From the NCBI RefSeq assembly GCF_900156055.1, contig NZ_FTMQ01000002.1, positions 744,001 through 808,000 on the forward strand: a DNA stretch of 64,000 nt. The letters are read 5' to 3'. Below the pieces are notes generated by a model. That model did not search any database and was not told the DNA's origin. It worked only from the letters and a program-made list of their open reading frames with translations. The position numbers and the translations under genes are program-made. The DNA is from Rhizobium sp. RU33A. Lineage in GTDB: Bacteria > Pseudomonadota > Alphaproteobacteria > Rhizobiales > Rhizobiaceae. Of the stretch, positions 44,592 through 53,859 are shown piece after piece (the stretch's first letter is position 1; every line of letters begins with the position of its first letter).

Positions 44592-46844
44592 ATGCGCTCC
44601 CGGTCCCTCCGCCCCATCTTGCTCGCCTGCACGGCGCTCGCAGCGATCACTTCGCTTGCGCCTGCCCAGGCGCAGACTGCTGCAACGACCACGACGAATG
44701 CTGACGAGACGCAGCTTCAGACGATCGTGGTCAAGGGGAAGCGTGTGCCGGCCGGGTCGGTTGCGGATACGCCGCTCGCAACGGAGACGACGGCCGATGA
44801 CATCCGACAGAAGGAAATCAGGGATCTGAGCGACCTCGGCAATACGACCGAAGCCGGAATTGATTTCATCAAGTCGAAGCCCGGCAGGACCGGTGGCCTG
44901 TTCATCCGCGGCCTGACCGGCCCGCGCGTCGCCGTTCTGGTGGACGAGATCCCGGTTCCCTTCCTGCAGACCATTGCCCGTAACGGCGCGGGCTCACCGA
45001 CGACAGGCATCAATGGTCAGCCAGACAGTTTCGACGTGGATTCGCTCGGCGGGCTCGATGTCCTGCGCGGCGCCGATTCCAGCAAAGTCGGCTCTGGCGC
45101 GCTGGGCGGCGCACTCGTTGCCCGCACGCTGGAGCCGGAAGATCTGATTGCCGAGGGGCGCGATTGGGGCGGCGTCGCAAAGACCGGCTATGACAGCGAA
45201 GACAAGAGCTTCAGCAACTCCCTGGCTGTGGCCAAGCAGGTGGAAAACAGCTCGGTGCTCTTCCAGGGCTCCTACACGCGCGGTCGGGAGAGCGACAACC
45301 AGGGCACGGCGGATATCTATGGTAGCTCGCGCACCGAGCCCAACCCTATGGACTTCGTCCGCAACAACCTGCTCTTCAAGTTCCGCCACAAGCTCGAGGG
45401 CGGCCACACCGTTGGCCTGACCGCGGAGCGTTACGACTACACGAGCGACAGCAATCTCAAGACGTTGCAGTCCTCCACTTTCGCCAGCACCACGGCCGCT
45501 TCCACTTTCCGCCCGGACGCCTATTTCGGCTGGGATGACGTCCGGCGCGAGCGTGTGTCCCTCGACTATTTCTACGAGGCACCTTCCACCGACACGCTCG
45601 TTCAGGCCGCCAGTCTGCGCCTTTACTGGCAGCAATTGAGCAAGGATGCCGGGTCCTTCGGCTTGCGCAACAGCGGCGCGCAATATCTCCGCGCCAACTC
45701 GGCAGAGGAACAGGATTTCGGGGTGATCGGCTCGCTGGTGTCCGAGTTCGACACCGGCGCGCTTAGCCATCAACTGCGGCTGCGCGGCAATGCCACGACC
45801 TTCGAAACGCACCAGTTCATCTCGGCCTTTCCTGCTTCGGCGACGGTCGTCTCGCAGTCCGATGCGCCCGATGTCGACGGCGTCACGCTCGGCTTCTCGA
45901 TCGAGGACCAGATCACCTTCGGCGACAGCGGTTTCTCCCTCACGCCAGGCATCCGCTTCGACTTCCACGATTACGATCCGCAGGACTCGGCGGCCTATCG
46001 TGGCAACACCGGCTACAACGCCTTCGGGCTTCCGAAATCCTTCAGCGATAGCAATTTTTCGCCCAAGCTCCTGGCCGAGTATCAGTTGAACGAAAGCGTG
46101 GGTGTCTTTGCCCAGTGGGCGATGGCCTATCGTGCGCCGACAGTGGACGAGCTCTATGGCAACTTCACGAACACGCTGGGCGGCTATGCCAGCATCGGCA
46201 ATCCCAATCTCGAAGCTGAGACCGGGCATGGCTTCGAAGTAGGGGCGAAGTGGAATACGGGTGATTTCAACGGCAGCGTGACGCTGTTCCACAATATGTA
46301 CGACAACTTCATCAACAACGTGACCCGCGTTGGTGTGTCGCCACAGCCGGCAAGTCTGTTCACCTACGAGAACGTCCGTGACGCACGCATTTCCGGTGCC
46401 GAGATCAAGACGCGCAAGGACTTTGCCAACGGCTTCTTCGCGGAAGGCTCTCTGGCGGTCGCCTATGGCGAGTACGGTGACACCAATGCCCGGCTGCGCA
46501 GCGTGGCGCCGCTCAAGGCGATCCTTGGCCTCGGCTATCAGCAGGAAACCTGGGGAACGCAGCTCACCGGCATCTTCTCCGCTGCCATGCCCGATGACAA
46601 AGTTGCCAACACGTTCGATGCCCCCGGCTACGGCGTCTTCAACGTGTCCGGCTGGTGGGAACCGGAGGCCGTGAAGGGCTTGCGCATCCAGGCTGGCGTC
46701 TACAACATCTTCGACAAGACCTATTGGAACGCCGTCGGCGTGGAATCGGTCAACCCGAATGCGGCGAGCTCGGCCAACCAGCCGACGGCCTTCTACTCGG
46801 AAGCCGGAACGACCTTCAAAATCTCGTTGACCCAGAAGTTCTGA
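44592..46844 (+). CDS. TonB-dependent haem/haemoglobin-type receptor
   Basis: A 750-residue outer-membrane receptor. Signal peptide to about APAQA, a TonB-box-like QLQTIVVKGKR, plug with FIRGLTGPRVAVLVDEIPVP, then a 22-strand barrel ending in KISLTQKF. YRAP (513-516) and NPNL (537-540) are the FRAP/NPNL boxes of haem receptors. The expected His between those boxes is absent. No haem-transport genes are adjacent. ATG 44592 has AAAGGA upstream. Upstream dyads suggest iron control. Confidence 0.85.
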   Translation: MRSRSLRPILLACTALAAITSLAPAQAQTAATTTTNADETQLQTIVVKGKRVPAGSVADTPLATETTADDIRQKEIRDLSDLGNTTEAGIDFIKSKPGRTGGLFIRGLTGPRVAVLVDEIPVPFLQTIARNGAGSPTTGINGQPDSFDVDSLGGLDVLRGADSSKVGSGALGGALVARTLEPEDLIAEGRDWGGVAKTGYDSEDKSFSNSLAVAKQVENSSVLFQGSYTRGRESDNQGTADIYGSSRTEPNPMDFVRNNLLFKFRHKLEGGHTVGLTAERYDYTSDSNLKTLQSSTFASTTAASTFRPDAYFGWDDVRRERVSLDYFYEAPSTDTLVQAASLRLYWQQLSKDAGSFGLRNSGAQYLRANSAEEQDFGVIGSLVSEFDTGALSHQLRLRGNATTFETHQFISAFPASATVVSQSDAPDVDGVTLGFSIEDQITFGDSGFSLTPGIRFDFHDYDPQDSAAYRGNTGYNAFGLPKSFSDSNFSPKLLAEYQLNESVGVFAQWAMAYRAPTVDELYGNFTNTLGGYASIGNPNLEAETGHGFEVGAKWNTGDFNGSVTLFHNMYDNFINNVTRVGVSPQPASLFTYENVRDARISGAEIKTRKDFANGFFAEGSLAVAYGEYGDTNARLRSVAPLKAILGLGYQQETWGTQLTGIFSAAMPDDKVANTFDAPGYGVFNVSGWWEPEAVKGLRIQAGVYNIFDKTYWNAVGVESVNPNAASSANQPTAFYSEAGTTFKISLTQKF

Positions 46845-46864
46845 GCTGAGCTAAATCGATGATC

Positions 46865-46890
46865 AAGGCGGCGCAGTGATGCGCCGCCTT
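46865..46890. terminator. Bidirectional terminator between the receptor and extensin-domain genes
   Basis: Perfect 11-pair stem AAGGCGGCGCA (46865-46875) with TGCGCCGCCTT (46880-46890), GTGA loop and T-rich tail TTGCTTT. It lies 20 bases after the receptor stop and before the convergent extensin-domain gene. Confidence 0.85.
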
Positions 46891-46900
46891 TTGCTTTGCA

Positions 46901-47806
46901 TCACCGGCAATAGCGGTAGCCACTCTTCCGCTTGATGACGTCGAGATGCATATGGTCCTGGTGCGTCGCGTCGCTGCCAGGGGACAGCACTGTCGTGAAG
47001 TAGAGGCAGGCGATGGCGTTGAAGGCGCGCTGGAAGGCGGCCTCGGCCGTGCCATCATCCTGTTTTGCGATCATCACGGCCATGTCCTCGTCGCCGAAAC
47101 GCAAGGCTGCAATGTCGATTGCATTGCCATAGGCATGTTCGGACACTTTGCCAGTTTCGCGACTGTTTCGGTTGCGGCAGACATAGCCCGAGGCGTGACG
47201 AATGGCAGTGAGCTTCGGCTTGTCGGGGAAGGCGGCATCTGCTGCCGGCTTCAGCATGTCGCGTGTCATGCGTGCCAGTTGCAATGCCGTTTCGCAGCGA
47301 AGCGTCGCCTCCGGCTCCAAGGCGACGTCCGGGAGCAGCCTTGTCAGCGTGATCGGGGCCGCGATGCCGCAGCCATCGGCATCATCGATTGCGGGGGGTG
47401 TCTCGAAGCGCGCGCCGATCGCCTTGAGATCGGCGAGGCAGGCGGCAAGAGCCTTCGGGTCTTCGACCGGCGGCGGCGGATCAAGCGGAGCGGCTTTCTG
47501 CTCATCCCCATCAGGCTCGGCCTCGTCACTCGGTGTGTCCTTTGCTGCTCCCGTGTCCGCCGGGCTCGACGGCTTCGCACCTTCCTCTGTATCGGCCGCC
47601 GTCTCGGGCTTGCTCTGCGGTGTGGGAGCCTCCAGCGGCGCGGCCGTTTGGGGCCCGTCGGGCGCGTTCGCCTCTGCGTCCGGTGCCGGCGTTGCCACCT
47701 GTGGTCTCGTTTGCGGCAGGGGGCCGCGCGAGGGCAGGGTAAGGCCGGTCACGATCGGCCAGACCAGCAGGAGACCGACCAGTGTCGGCGTTCTCGTCTT
47801 CGTCAT
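46901..47806 (-). CDS. Extensin-domain protein, possible M15-like peptidase
   Basis: A 301-residue exported protein. A hydrophobic N-terminus (TPTLVGLLLVWPIVTGLTL) is followed by a Pro/Ala/Glu-rich linker, then a compact C-terminal domain. The C-terminal domain carries SEHAYGNAID (222-231) and DHMHLD (284-289), the S-x-H-x2-G-x-A-x-D and H-x-H zinc patterns of M15/VanY-type D-Ala-D-Ala peptidases. It is annotated elsewhere as extensin-like. Cell-wall peptidase activity is inferred. ATG 47806 has GGGAGACGAG. Confidence 0.8.
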   Translation of the reverse strand: MTKTRTPTLVGLLLVWPIVTGLTLPSRGPLPQTRPQVATPAPDAEANAPDGPQTAAPLEAPTPQSKPETAADTEEGAKPSSPADTGAAKDTPSDEAEPDGDEQKAAPLDPPPPVEDPKALAACLADLKAIGARFETPPAIDDADGCGIAAPITLTRLLPDVALEPEATLRCETALQLARMTRDMLKPAADAAFPDKPKLTAIRHASGYVCRNRNSRETGKVSEHAYGNAIDIAALRFGDEDMAVMIAKQDDGTAEAAFQRAFNAIACLYFTTVLSPGSDATHQDHMHLDVIKRKSGYRYCR

Positions 47807-47888
47807 CTCGTCTCCCTGTTCCCCAGTCCCCGGGTCAAAAAGGCGCGAGCCGTCGAAAAGTTCATCAACTGAGCCCAGCAAAACGCCC

Positions 47889-47917
47889 TTGCTAAGGCAG
47901 CGGCTCCACGGTATTCG
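47889..47917 (+). promoter_or_regulatory. Promoter of trpL, close to its start codon
   Basis: TTGCTA (47889-47894) and TATTCG (47912-47917) are separated by exactly 17 bases. The expected start would fall at or beside the A of the trpL ATG (47925), implying a leaderless mRNA as described for the S. meliloti trpL. Confidence 0.65.
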
Positions 47918-47924
47918 TTGGCCC

Positions 47925-47969
47925 ATGAAGATCGTTTCGAAGACCTTTGCTTGGTGGTGGGCACGCTAA
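47925..47969 (+). CDS. trpL: trp operon leader peptide with three tandem tryptophans
   Basis: A 14-residue leader: [14 protein letters not shown] then TAA. It has the same length and the same WWWAR end as the S. meliloti leader peptide. Ribosome stalling at WWW when charged tRNA-Trp is scarce would favour read-through into trpE(G). The 5' part may also be a trans-acting small RNA (rnTrpL) as in S. meliloti, which is inference here. Confidence 0.9.
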   Translation: MKIVSKTFAWWWAR

Positions 47970-48008
47970 CGCGGCCTTGACCAGTCATGTCTTCAGACGA
48001 TTGACCCC

Positions 48009-48043
48009 AAAGCCGCCCGGAAACTTTCCTGAGGCGGCTTTTT
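48009..48043 (+). terminator. trp attenuator terminator
   Basis: AAAGCCGCC (48009-48017) and GGCGGCTTTTT (48033-48043) form the stem, with GGAAA and TTTCC paired inside, and a T-run follows. It sits 40 bases after the leader peptide and 50 bases before trpE(G), as expected for transcription attenuation. Confidence 0.85.
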
Positions 48044-48093
48044 CGTGTTCAAGGCCTCAGGAGACGGGCCTCGAAGAGTGGAGAAGGACGGAT

Positions 48094-50283
48094 ATGTCGA
48101 CGATTTTGCAGGAAGACGGCTCGGAAGCCTATCAGACGCGCGGCGGCGTGACCGTCACGCGCAGGCGCCGGCCGACGCCCTATGGCGATGCCATCTCCAC
48201 CTATGTCGACAAGCTCGACGAGCGTCGCGGGGCAGTCTTCTCGTCGAACTACGAATATCCGGGTCGCTACACCCGCTGGGATACCGCCATTGTCGATCCG
48301 CCGCTCGGCATCTCCTCCTTCGGTCGCAAGGTCTGGATCGAAGCTTACAACGGTCGCGGCGAAGCTTTGCTGTCGATGATCGCCGACGCTCTGGCCTCCG
48401 TTGACGATCTGGCAATGGGCGCCCGCACCGCGACCCGCCTCGATCTCGACGTCAAGCTGCCGTCACGCGTCTTCACCGAGGAAGAGCGCTCGAAGATGCC
48501 GACGGTCTTCACCGTGCTGCGCGCCATCACAGCGCTGTTCTATTCGGAAGAAGACGCGGCCATCGGCCTCTTCGGTGCGTTCGGCTACGATCTCGCCTTC
48601 CAGTTCGACGCCATCGACCTGAAGCTTGTCCGTCCCGACGATCAGCGCGATATGGTGCTCTTCCTGCCGGATGAGATCCTCGTCGTTGACCACTATTCCG
48701 CCAAGGCCTGGATCGACCGCTACGACTTCACCAAGGGTGACGTCACCACCATCGGCCAGTCGGAGGAGATCGCGCCGGAGCCCTTTGTGCACACCGACAC
48801 GATCCCGCCGCGCGGCGATCATCGTCCCGGCGAATATGCCGAGCTGGTCACCAAGGCTAAGGAAAGCTTCCGCAAGGGCGATTTGTTCGAGGTGGTTCCC
48901 GGCCAGAAGTTCATGGAGCGCTGTGACTCGAAGCCGTCGCAGATCTCCAAGCGGCTGAAGGAAATCAATCCCTCGCCCTATTCCTTCTTCATCAATCTTG
49001 GCCATCAGGAATATCTGGTCGGCGCATCGCCGGAGATGTTCGTGCGCGTCAATGGCCGCCGCATCGAGACCTGCCCGATCTCTGGCACGATCCGCCGGGG
49101 TGCCGACCCGATCGAGGATTCGGCGCAGATCCTGAAGCTCCTCAACTCCAAGAAGGATGAGAGCGAGCTTACCATGTGCTCCGACGTTGACCGCAACGAC
49201 AAGTCCCGCGTCTGCGAGCCGGGCTCGGTCAAGGTCATCGGTCGCCGCCAGATCGAGATGTATTCGCGCCTCATCCACACGGTGGACCATATTGAAGGGC
49301 GGCTCCGCGACGGCATGGACGCTTTCGACGGCTTCCTGTCCCATGCCTGGGCTGTCACCGTCACCGGTGCGCCGAAACTGTGGGCCATGCGCTTCATCGA
49401 GAAACACGAGAAGAGCCCGCGCGCCTGGTATGGCGGCGCCATCGGCATGGTCGGCTTCAACGGCGACATGAATACCGGCCTTACGCTGCGCACCGTGCGC
49501 ATCAAGGACGGCATTGCCGAAGTGCGTGCCGGTGCGACACTTTTGAACGACAGTGACCCGCAGGAAGAAGAAGCCGAAACCGAATTGAAGGCCTCCGCCA
49601 TGATTGCAGCGATCCGTGACGCCAAGAGCGGCAATGATGCCTCCTCCAAGCGCGGCGTGGCGCGGGTGGGCGAGGGGGTCAACATCCTGCTCGTCGACCA
49701 TGAGGATTCGTTCGTCCACACGCTGGCCAACTACTTCCGTCAGACGGGTGCCACCGTGAACACGGTGCGCACGCCGGTGCCGGAGGAGATCTTCGACAGC
49801 TTGAAGCCCGATCTCGTCGTGCTCTCGCCCGGTCCCGGCTCGCCTGCCGATTTCGACTGCAAGGCGACGATCAAGAAGGCGCGCGCTCGGCAATTGCCGA
49901 TCTTCGGCGTCTGCCTTGGTCTCCAGGCGCTGGCAGAAGCCTATGGTGGGGAATTGCGCCAGCTTGCGGTTCCCATGCATGGCAAGCCGTCGCGCATCCG
50001 CGTGCTCGAACCCGGCCTTGTCTTCTCAGGGCTCGGCAAGGAAGTGACTGTCGGTCGCTACCACTCGATTTTCGCCGATCCGGCGACCCTGCCGCGCGAT
50101 TTCATGATCACGGCAGAAAGCGAAGACGGCACGATCATGGGCATCGAGCACACCAAGGAACCGGTCGCCGCCGTCCAGTTCCACCCGGAATCGATCATGA
50201 CACTCGGCGGCGATGCCGGCATGCGGATGATCGAGAATGTCGTGGCGCATCTGGCAAAACGGGCGAAGGTGCAGGCGGCTTGA
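48094..50283 (+). CDS. trpE(G): Fused anthranilate synthase TrpE(G)
   Basis: A 729-residue enzyme with an N-terminal TrpE component I and a C-terminal glutamine amidotransferase TrpG, the fusion typical of Rhizobiaceae. TrpE motifs include [16 protein letters not shown] and [16 protein letters not shown]; TrpG has [11 protein letters not shown] with Cys607 and His697/Glu699 in QFHPES. It makes anthranilate from chorismate and glutamine. Controlled by the trpL attenuator upstream. ATG 48094 ([11 protein letters not shown]) follows GGAC-type spacing after the leader. Confidence 0.97.
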   Translation: MSTILQEDGSEAYQTRGGVTVTRRRRPTPYGDAISTYVDKLDERRGAVFSSNYEYPGRYTRWDTAIVDPPLGISSFGRKVWIEAYNGRGEALLSMIADALASVDDLAMGARTATRLDLDVKLPSRVFTEEERSKMPTVFTVLRAITALFYSEEDAAIGLFGAFGYDLAFQFDAIDLKLVRPDDQRDMVLFLPDEILVVDHYSAKAWIDRYDFTKGDVTTIGQSEEIAPEPFVHTDTIPPRGDHRPGEYAELVTKAKESFRKGDLFEVVPGQKFMERCDSKPSQISKRLKEINPSPYSFFINLGHQEYLVGASPEMFVRVNGRRIETCPISGTIRRGADPIEDSAQILKLLNSKKDESELTMCSDVDRNDKSRVCEPGSVKVIGRRQIEMYSRLIHTVDHIEGRLRDGMDAFDGFLSHAWAVTVTGAPKLWAMRFIEKHEKSPRAWYGGAIGMVGFNGDMNTGLTLRTVRIKDGIAEVRAGATLLNDSDPQEEEAETELKASAMIAAIRDAKSGNDASSKRGVARVGEGVNILLVDHEDSFVHTLANYFRQTGATVNTVRTPVPEEIFDSLKPDLVVLSPGPGSPADFDCKATIKKARARQLPIFGVCLGLQALAEAYGGELRQLAVPMHGKPSRIRVLEPGLVFSGLGKEVTVGRYHSIFADPATLPRDFMITAESEDGTIMGIEHTKEPVAAVQFHPESIMTLGGDAGMRMIENVVAHLAKRAKVQAA

Positions 50284-50293
50284 GGATTGGGGT

Positions 50294-50311
50294 GGGGCGC
50301 TTCGGCGCCCC
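50294..50311 (+). terminator. Hairpin after trpE(G)
   Basis: GGGGCGC-TTCG-GCGCCCC, a 7-pair stem with a stable TTCG tetraloop, 11 bases after the stop. The T-run is weak (GAATTGTTTC), so efficiency is uncertain. Confidence 0.6.
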
Positions 50312-50454
50312 GAATTGTTTCGGCGATAGACGCAGATCCGTGTCCGGGGGTGCTAACGGCTCTTCCGACGGAGCTGCCGGTAGGTTGCTGTTTGACAGCA
50401 TGTACACTCCGTTACACTATTCCCTGAAGCCAAGCCGCAAGGAGCAGTGATCCG

Positions 50455-50715
50455 ATGAACAAGGTCGTTTTGACCACTGAAATCGACGCCGGTCTCAATC
50501 AGGCGCTTGAAGAGATCGCGCGTTTCGACAAACGCTCGGCTTCCGACCTAGCAGATCAGGCTATCCGCAATCTTGTGGAGGAGCGCGTCGCGACGCGTGA
50601 ACTGGTAGGTCATGGACTTCGTCTCGTTGACGCAGGTGACGTCAAGGCCGTGGACAGTGCAGAGGTGCACCGCTGGCTGATGTCTGACGAGGACGATTTT
50701 CCGGCGGCGCGCTGA
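50455..50715 (+). CDS. CopG/RHH-type antitoxin
   Basis: An 86-residue protein with a ribbon-helix-helix start: VVLTTEIDAGLNQALEEIAR and RSASDLADQAIRNLVEERV. The C-terminus is acidic (DEDDFPAAR). It lies before a ParE/RelE-type toxin gene. AAGGAG precedes the ATG, and TGTACACTCCGTTACACT upstream at about 50401 looks like a repeated half-site operator. Confidence 0.85.
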   Translation: MNKVVLTTEIDAGLNQALEEIARFDKRSASDLADQAIRNLVEERVATRELVGHGLRLVDAGDVKAVDSAEVHRWLMSDEDDFPAAR

Positions 50716-50765
50716 AGTCCATACATCTCCGCTACCTTCCGACTGCGGAGCCTGGCCTTCGATGG

Positions 50766-51053
50766 ATGCGCGACGACTACAAGCGTCATCCAAACCTGGA
50801 CATCGTGGCGGCGTCGGCAGCCTTGACCACAGCGGAGCGGACGATCGCCAATCATCCCGAGAGCGCTCCACGCTTCGAGGATTTCGAGCGTGTTCGAGAA
50901 TACCACACGCGCGGGACGCACTTTGCATTGCTGTATGTGGCGACTGCTGACCAGATATTGATCATCGATGTTCGCGACACTCGCGGCCAGAGAAGCGTGG
51001 ATAGGCTTCGGCAGTTCCTTGCAGGCCAAGCCACGCTGTTTTCGGAGAAATGA
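50766..51053 (+). CDS. RelE/ParE-family toxin, likely longer at the N-terminus
   Basis: A 95-residue frame from ATG 50766; toxin homology seems to begin earlier. Reading back in frame gives LKSIHLRYLPTAEPGLRW before MRDDYKRHP, ending at CTG 50712 that overlaps the antitoxin stop (CTGA); no ATG, GTG or TTG lies between. The body has LTTAERTIANHPESAPRFED, REYHTRGTHFALLYVA and IIDVRDTRGQRSVDRLRQF, typical of this toxin group. The true start may be that CTG. Confidence 0.8.
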   Translation: MRDDYKRHPNLDIVAASAALTTAERTIANHPESAPRFEDFERVREYHTRGTHFALLYVATADQILIIDVRDTRGQRSVDRLRQFLAGQATLFSEK

Positions 51054-51392
51054 CTCTGCTGCTGATACCCTTCTTCTGGATTGATTGCGCAATGTTTGCC
51101 ATCGCCCACTCAAACAGATGACCGGCGTCTTCACCCGTCCTTCTCGAATAATGATAAAAACTCTCAAGATTTTTTCTTCCCACTGAAAAATTTTGCTGAC
51201 CCGATCGTTTTTCCCTTGGCAGCCTGCTTTTGAGCCGGTGGTCTCAATGGTCATGTGCCGTCGTTTGACGGTTTCGGTGAGCGTTGAACCCGGCAAAAAG
51301 GCCGCATGCGCACGTAGCCTCGGTTCGAGGGACTGCGCTGTGCGGCAAGGCTCGGACGCCGCTGATCGTGTTTTGGTAACAGGGGACTTTTT
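51054..51392 (+). other. Non-coding region upstream of the siderophore receptor
   Basis: This 339-base gap has no supported gene. It includes a TGA-N9-TCA iron-operator-like site (51152-51166) in an AT-rich stretch and presumably the receptor promoter, which I could not place confidently. Confidence 0.6.
51152..51166 (+). promoter_or_regulatory. RirA-type TGA-N9-TCA box
   Basis: TGA at 51152-51154 and TCA at 51164-51166 around TAAAAACTC match the published iron-responsive operator form. It is 226 bases upstream of the siderophore receptor start; the same form occurs upstream of the haem-type receptor. Chance occurrence cannot be excluded for so loose a pattern. Confidence 0.4.
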
Positions 51393-53654
51393 ATGCAAAT
51401 GTCGAGGGGAACTCACACGCGAAGCCTGAAGGCGAGCAGGCGGAGCATTGTTGCAGGCGTTTCGCTTCTGGCGATCTCGGTCGTTTCGGCGCATGGCCAG
51501 GATGCGACCAGCGAAGACGGCGCTAACGAGAACGGTGATACGAGGCTTGCGCCGATCGTGGTGACGACGACGGCCGAAGGCCAGCCGCCGGCCACGGGAA
51601 CGGTCGGCCAGCCGCCGGAAGCCTATGCCGGCAACCAGGTGGCCAAGGGTGCCCGCCTCGGTTCGCTCGGCAATCGTTCAATCATGGAAACGCCGTTCAG
51701 CATCACGGCCTATACGGCAAAGCTGATCCGTGACCAGCAGGCGCGCACGGTCGCCGACATCACGCTCAACGACCCCTCCGTGCGCTCGGATGCGCCTGCC
51801 TTCAGCGAACGCGATTCCTTCTTCATCCGTGGCTTCTCGGTGGTCAATCTGGACGTGCTCTATGATGGGCTGCCCTATATCGCCAATCCACGCCGCAGCT
51901 ACCTTGAAGGGATAGAGCGGGTCGAGGTTCTGAAAGGGCCAACTGCCTTCGTCAATGGCGGCATCGGCCGTGTCGGCGGCACCATAAACCTCATCCCCAA
52001 GCGCGCCGGCGACGAGCCGCTGACCCGCCTGACAACCACCTATATCAGCGACGGCCAGTTCTGGAACCATCTCGATGTTGGTCGCCGCTATGGCGCGGCC
52101 GGCGAATGGGGCATCCGCGCCAATGGCTCCTATCGCTTTGGCGATACCGCCATGGACAGTAACGAGATGAAGGTCGGCGTTGCCTCGCTCGGTCTCGACT
52201 ACGAGGGTGAAGACGTCCGCGCCTCGCTCGATCTCAGCCATTCCGACCAGAAGATCGATGCGCCGACATCGCTGTTCAATGCGGCGGCCTCCGGCATTGC
52301 GATCCCGGATGCTCCCGATGGCCGCATCAACACGGCGAGCCCGTTTGAATATCACGACAGCACCCACAGCATGGCGGCTGCCCGTGTCGAATATGATCTG
52401 CTGGACAACACGACGCTTTATGCTGCCGTGGGCGCCAGCCGCTATCGGGAGGACTTCCTGACGTCGTCCTATACGATCAACAATGCGAACGGCAATGCGA
52501 CCTCGGAGCTTGCGATCCAGCCGCAGCAGATCGACGGCTATTCCGGGGAAATCGGCATCCGTTCAGAGTTCGAGACGGGCCCGGTCAACCACAAGGTCAA
52601 TCTCTCGGTGCAGAAGAGCCTCAACGAGAATTATCGTGGCGGTTTTGCGCCCGGTGCACTCGGGCTGCCCGGATCCTATTCGACCAACATCTACAATCCG
52701 AGCTACCTGCCCGGTAGCGCCGTGAGCAGCCTCAATCTGCCGACATCGGACAATCTGCCGCTGTTTGCCGACCTCTTGTCCACCAGCATCGCGTTTTCGG
52801 ACACACTTGGTTTCTTCGACGAACGTCTCGAGGTCACGCTCGGCGGCCGCTACCAGGAAATGCGCCAGAGGGGCTTCAACACCCGGCCCGATCGCGGGAC
52901 GGTCGGCGTGCAGAACTACTATTATGACGAGGCCCGTTTCAGCCCGGCCGTTGCCGCCAATCTGCGCCTGATGGACGGCCTCTCGCTCTATGCCAACTAT
53001 GTCGAGGCGCTGACGGAAGGCGCGATTGCCCCGGCCACTGCTGCCAATGCCAATGAGGTGTTCCAGCCCTTCGTCAACGAGCAGAAGGAAATCGGCTTCA
53101 AGTACGATCTCGGCAGTGTTGCGTTTACCGCCGCCCTGTTTGAGATCCGTCAGGCCAGCGGCTATACCACGGCAGCCACGAACATCTATTCGGTTGACGG
53201 TCTGCAGGTAAACCGTGGTGTCGAACTGTCCGCCTTCGGTGAGCCGATCGACGGCTTGCGGCTGCTGGGTGGTGTCACCTTCCTCGATGCTGAGCTGGCA
53301 CGAACCCGCAATGGCGCCTTCGACGGCAAGAATGCGCCGGGTGTGCCGAAGACGATGGTCAGCCTTTACGGCGAGTATGACCTGCCATCGATCGAGAATC
53401 TGACGCTGACCGGTCGCCTCGTCTACAGTGGCAATACCTTCTACGACCAGGCCAACACCCAGAAGGTCGATGGCTGGACCCGCGTCGATCTCGGTGCGCG
53501 CTACAAGTTCGAACGGGAGAACGGCAAGCCGATTGAAATCCGGGCGAATGTCGAGAATGTCTTCAACGAGAACTACTGGGCATCGTCCGCGCGTGGTTTC
53601 CTCGCGGCCGGCGCGCCCCGGACGTTCATGCTCTCCGCCTCCTTCGATTTCTGA
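51393..53654 (+). CDS. TonB-dependent siderophore receptor (FhuA-type)
   Basis: A 753-residue outer-membrane receptor. Signal peptide (ASRRSIVAGVSLLAISVVSA), TonB-box-like LAPIVVTTTAEG, plug with FFIRGFSVVNLDVLYDGLPY and ERVEVLKGPTAFVNGGIGRV, then a barrel ending in NVFNENYWASSARGFLAAG and FMLSASFDF. The pattern is that of ferric hydroxamate/ferrichrome-type receptors. The upstream box and the nearby EntF-like synthetase make iron uptake likely. No ABC genes follow. Confidence 0.88.
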   Translation: MQMSRGTHTRSLKASRRSIVAGVSLLAISVVSAHGQDATSEDGANENGDTRLAPIVVTTTAEGQPPATGTVGQPPEAYAGNQVAKGARLGSLGNRSIMETPFSITAYTAKLIRDQQARTVADITLNDPSVRSDAPAFSERDSFFIRGFSVVNLDVLYDGLPYIANPRRSYLEGIERVEVLKGPTAFVNGGIGRVGGTINLIPKRAGDEPLTRLTTTYISDGQFWNHLDVGRRYGAAGEWGIRANGSYRFGDTAMDSNEMKVGVASLGLDYEGEDVRASLDLSHSDQKIDAPTSLFNAAASGIAIPDAPDGRINTASPFEYHDSTHSMAAARVEYDLLDNTTLYAAVGASRYREDFLTSSYTINNANGNATSELAIQPQQIDGYSGEIGIRSEFETGPVNHKVNLSVQKSLNENYRGGFAPGALGLPGSYSTNIYNPSYLPGSAVSSLNLPTSDNLPLFADLLSTSIAFSDTLGFFDERLEVTLGGRYQEMRQRGFNTRPDRGTVGVQNYYYDEARFSPAVAANLRLMDGLSLYANYVEALTEGAIAPATAANANEVFQPFVNEQKEIGFKYDLGSVAFTAALFEIRQASGYTTAATNIYSVDGLQVNRGVELSAFGEPIDGLRLLGGVTFLDAELARTRNGAFDGKNAPGVPKTMVSLYGEYDLPSIENLTLTGRLVYSGNTFYDQANTQKVDGWTRVDLGARYKFERENGKPIEIRANVENVFNENYWASSARGFLAAGAPRTFMLSASFDF

Positions 53655-53682
53655 GCGTTGATAACATCCTGACGATGGGATT

Positions 53683-53706
53683 GGCCGCGCCATTCACGGT
53701 GCGGCC
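53683..53706 (+). terminator. Hairpin after the siderophore receptor
   Basis: GGCCGCGCC (53683-53691) pairs with GGTGCGGCC (53698-53706) with one G-T pair, followed by TTTCGGTT. It lies 29 bases beyond the receptor stop. Confidence 0.6.
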
Positions 53707-53781
53707 TTTCGGTTCTGTGCAGAGAGCATCTCCTGCCTTGACCTTTCCTCAACCCTTCGGCATTACGCTCACACTTCAACG

Positions 53782-53805
53782 AACCGCCCGCTTTGCCGGG
53801 CGGTT
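53782..53805 (+). terminator. Second hairpin with long T-run before the cation transporter
   Basis: AACCGCCCG (53782-53790) and CGGGCGGTT (53797-53805) form a 9-pair stem, followed by TTGTCGTTTTTGG. It may give a second stop for the receptor message. Confidence 0.75.
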
Positions 53806-53859
53806 TTGTCGTTTTTGGAATTGCGTCTGCAATTCACTCGCATCTGCAGGGAAAAGGCC

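Noticed and set aside
48463-49980. 505-codon frame antisense to trpE(G)
   Set aside because: It lies wholly inside trpE(G), which has all catalytic residues; composition is typical of an antisense shadow.
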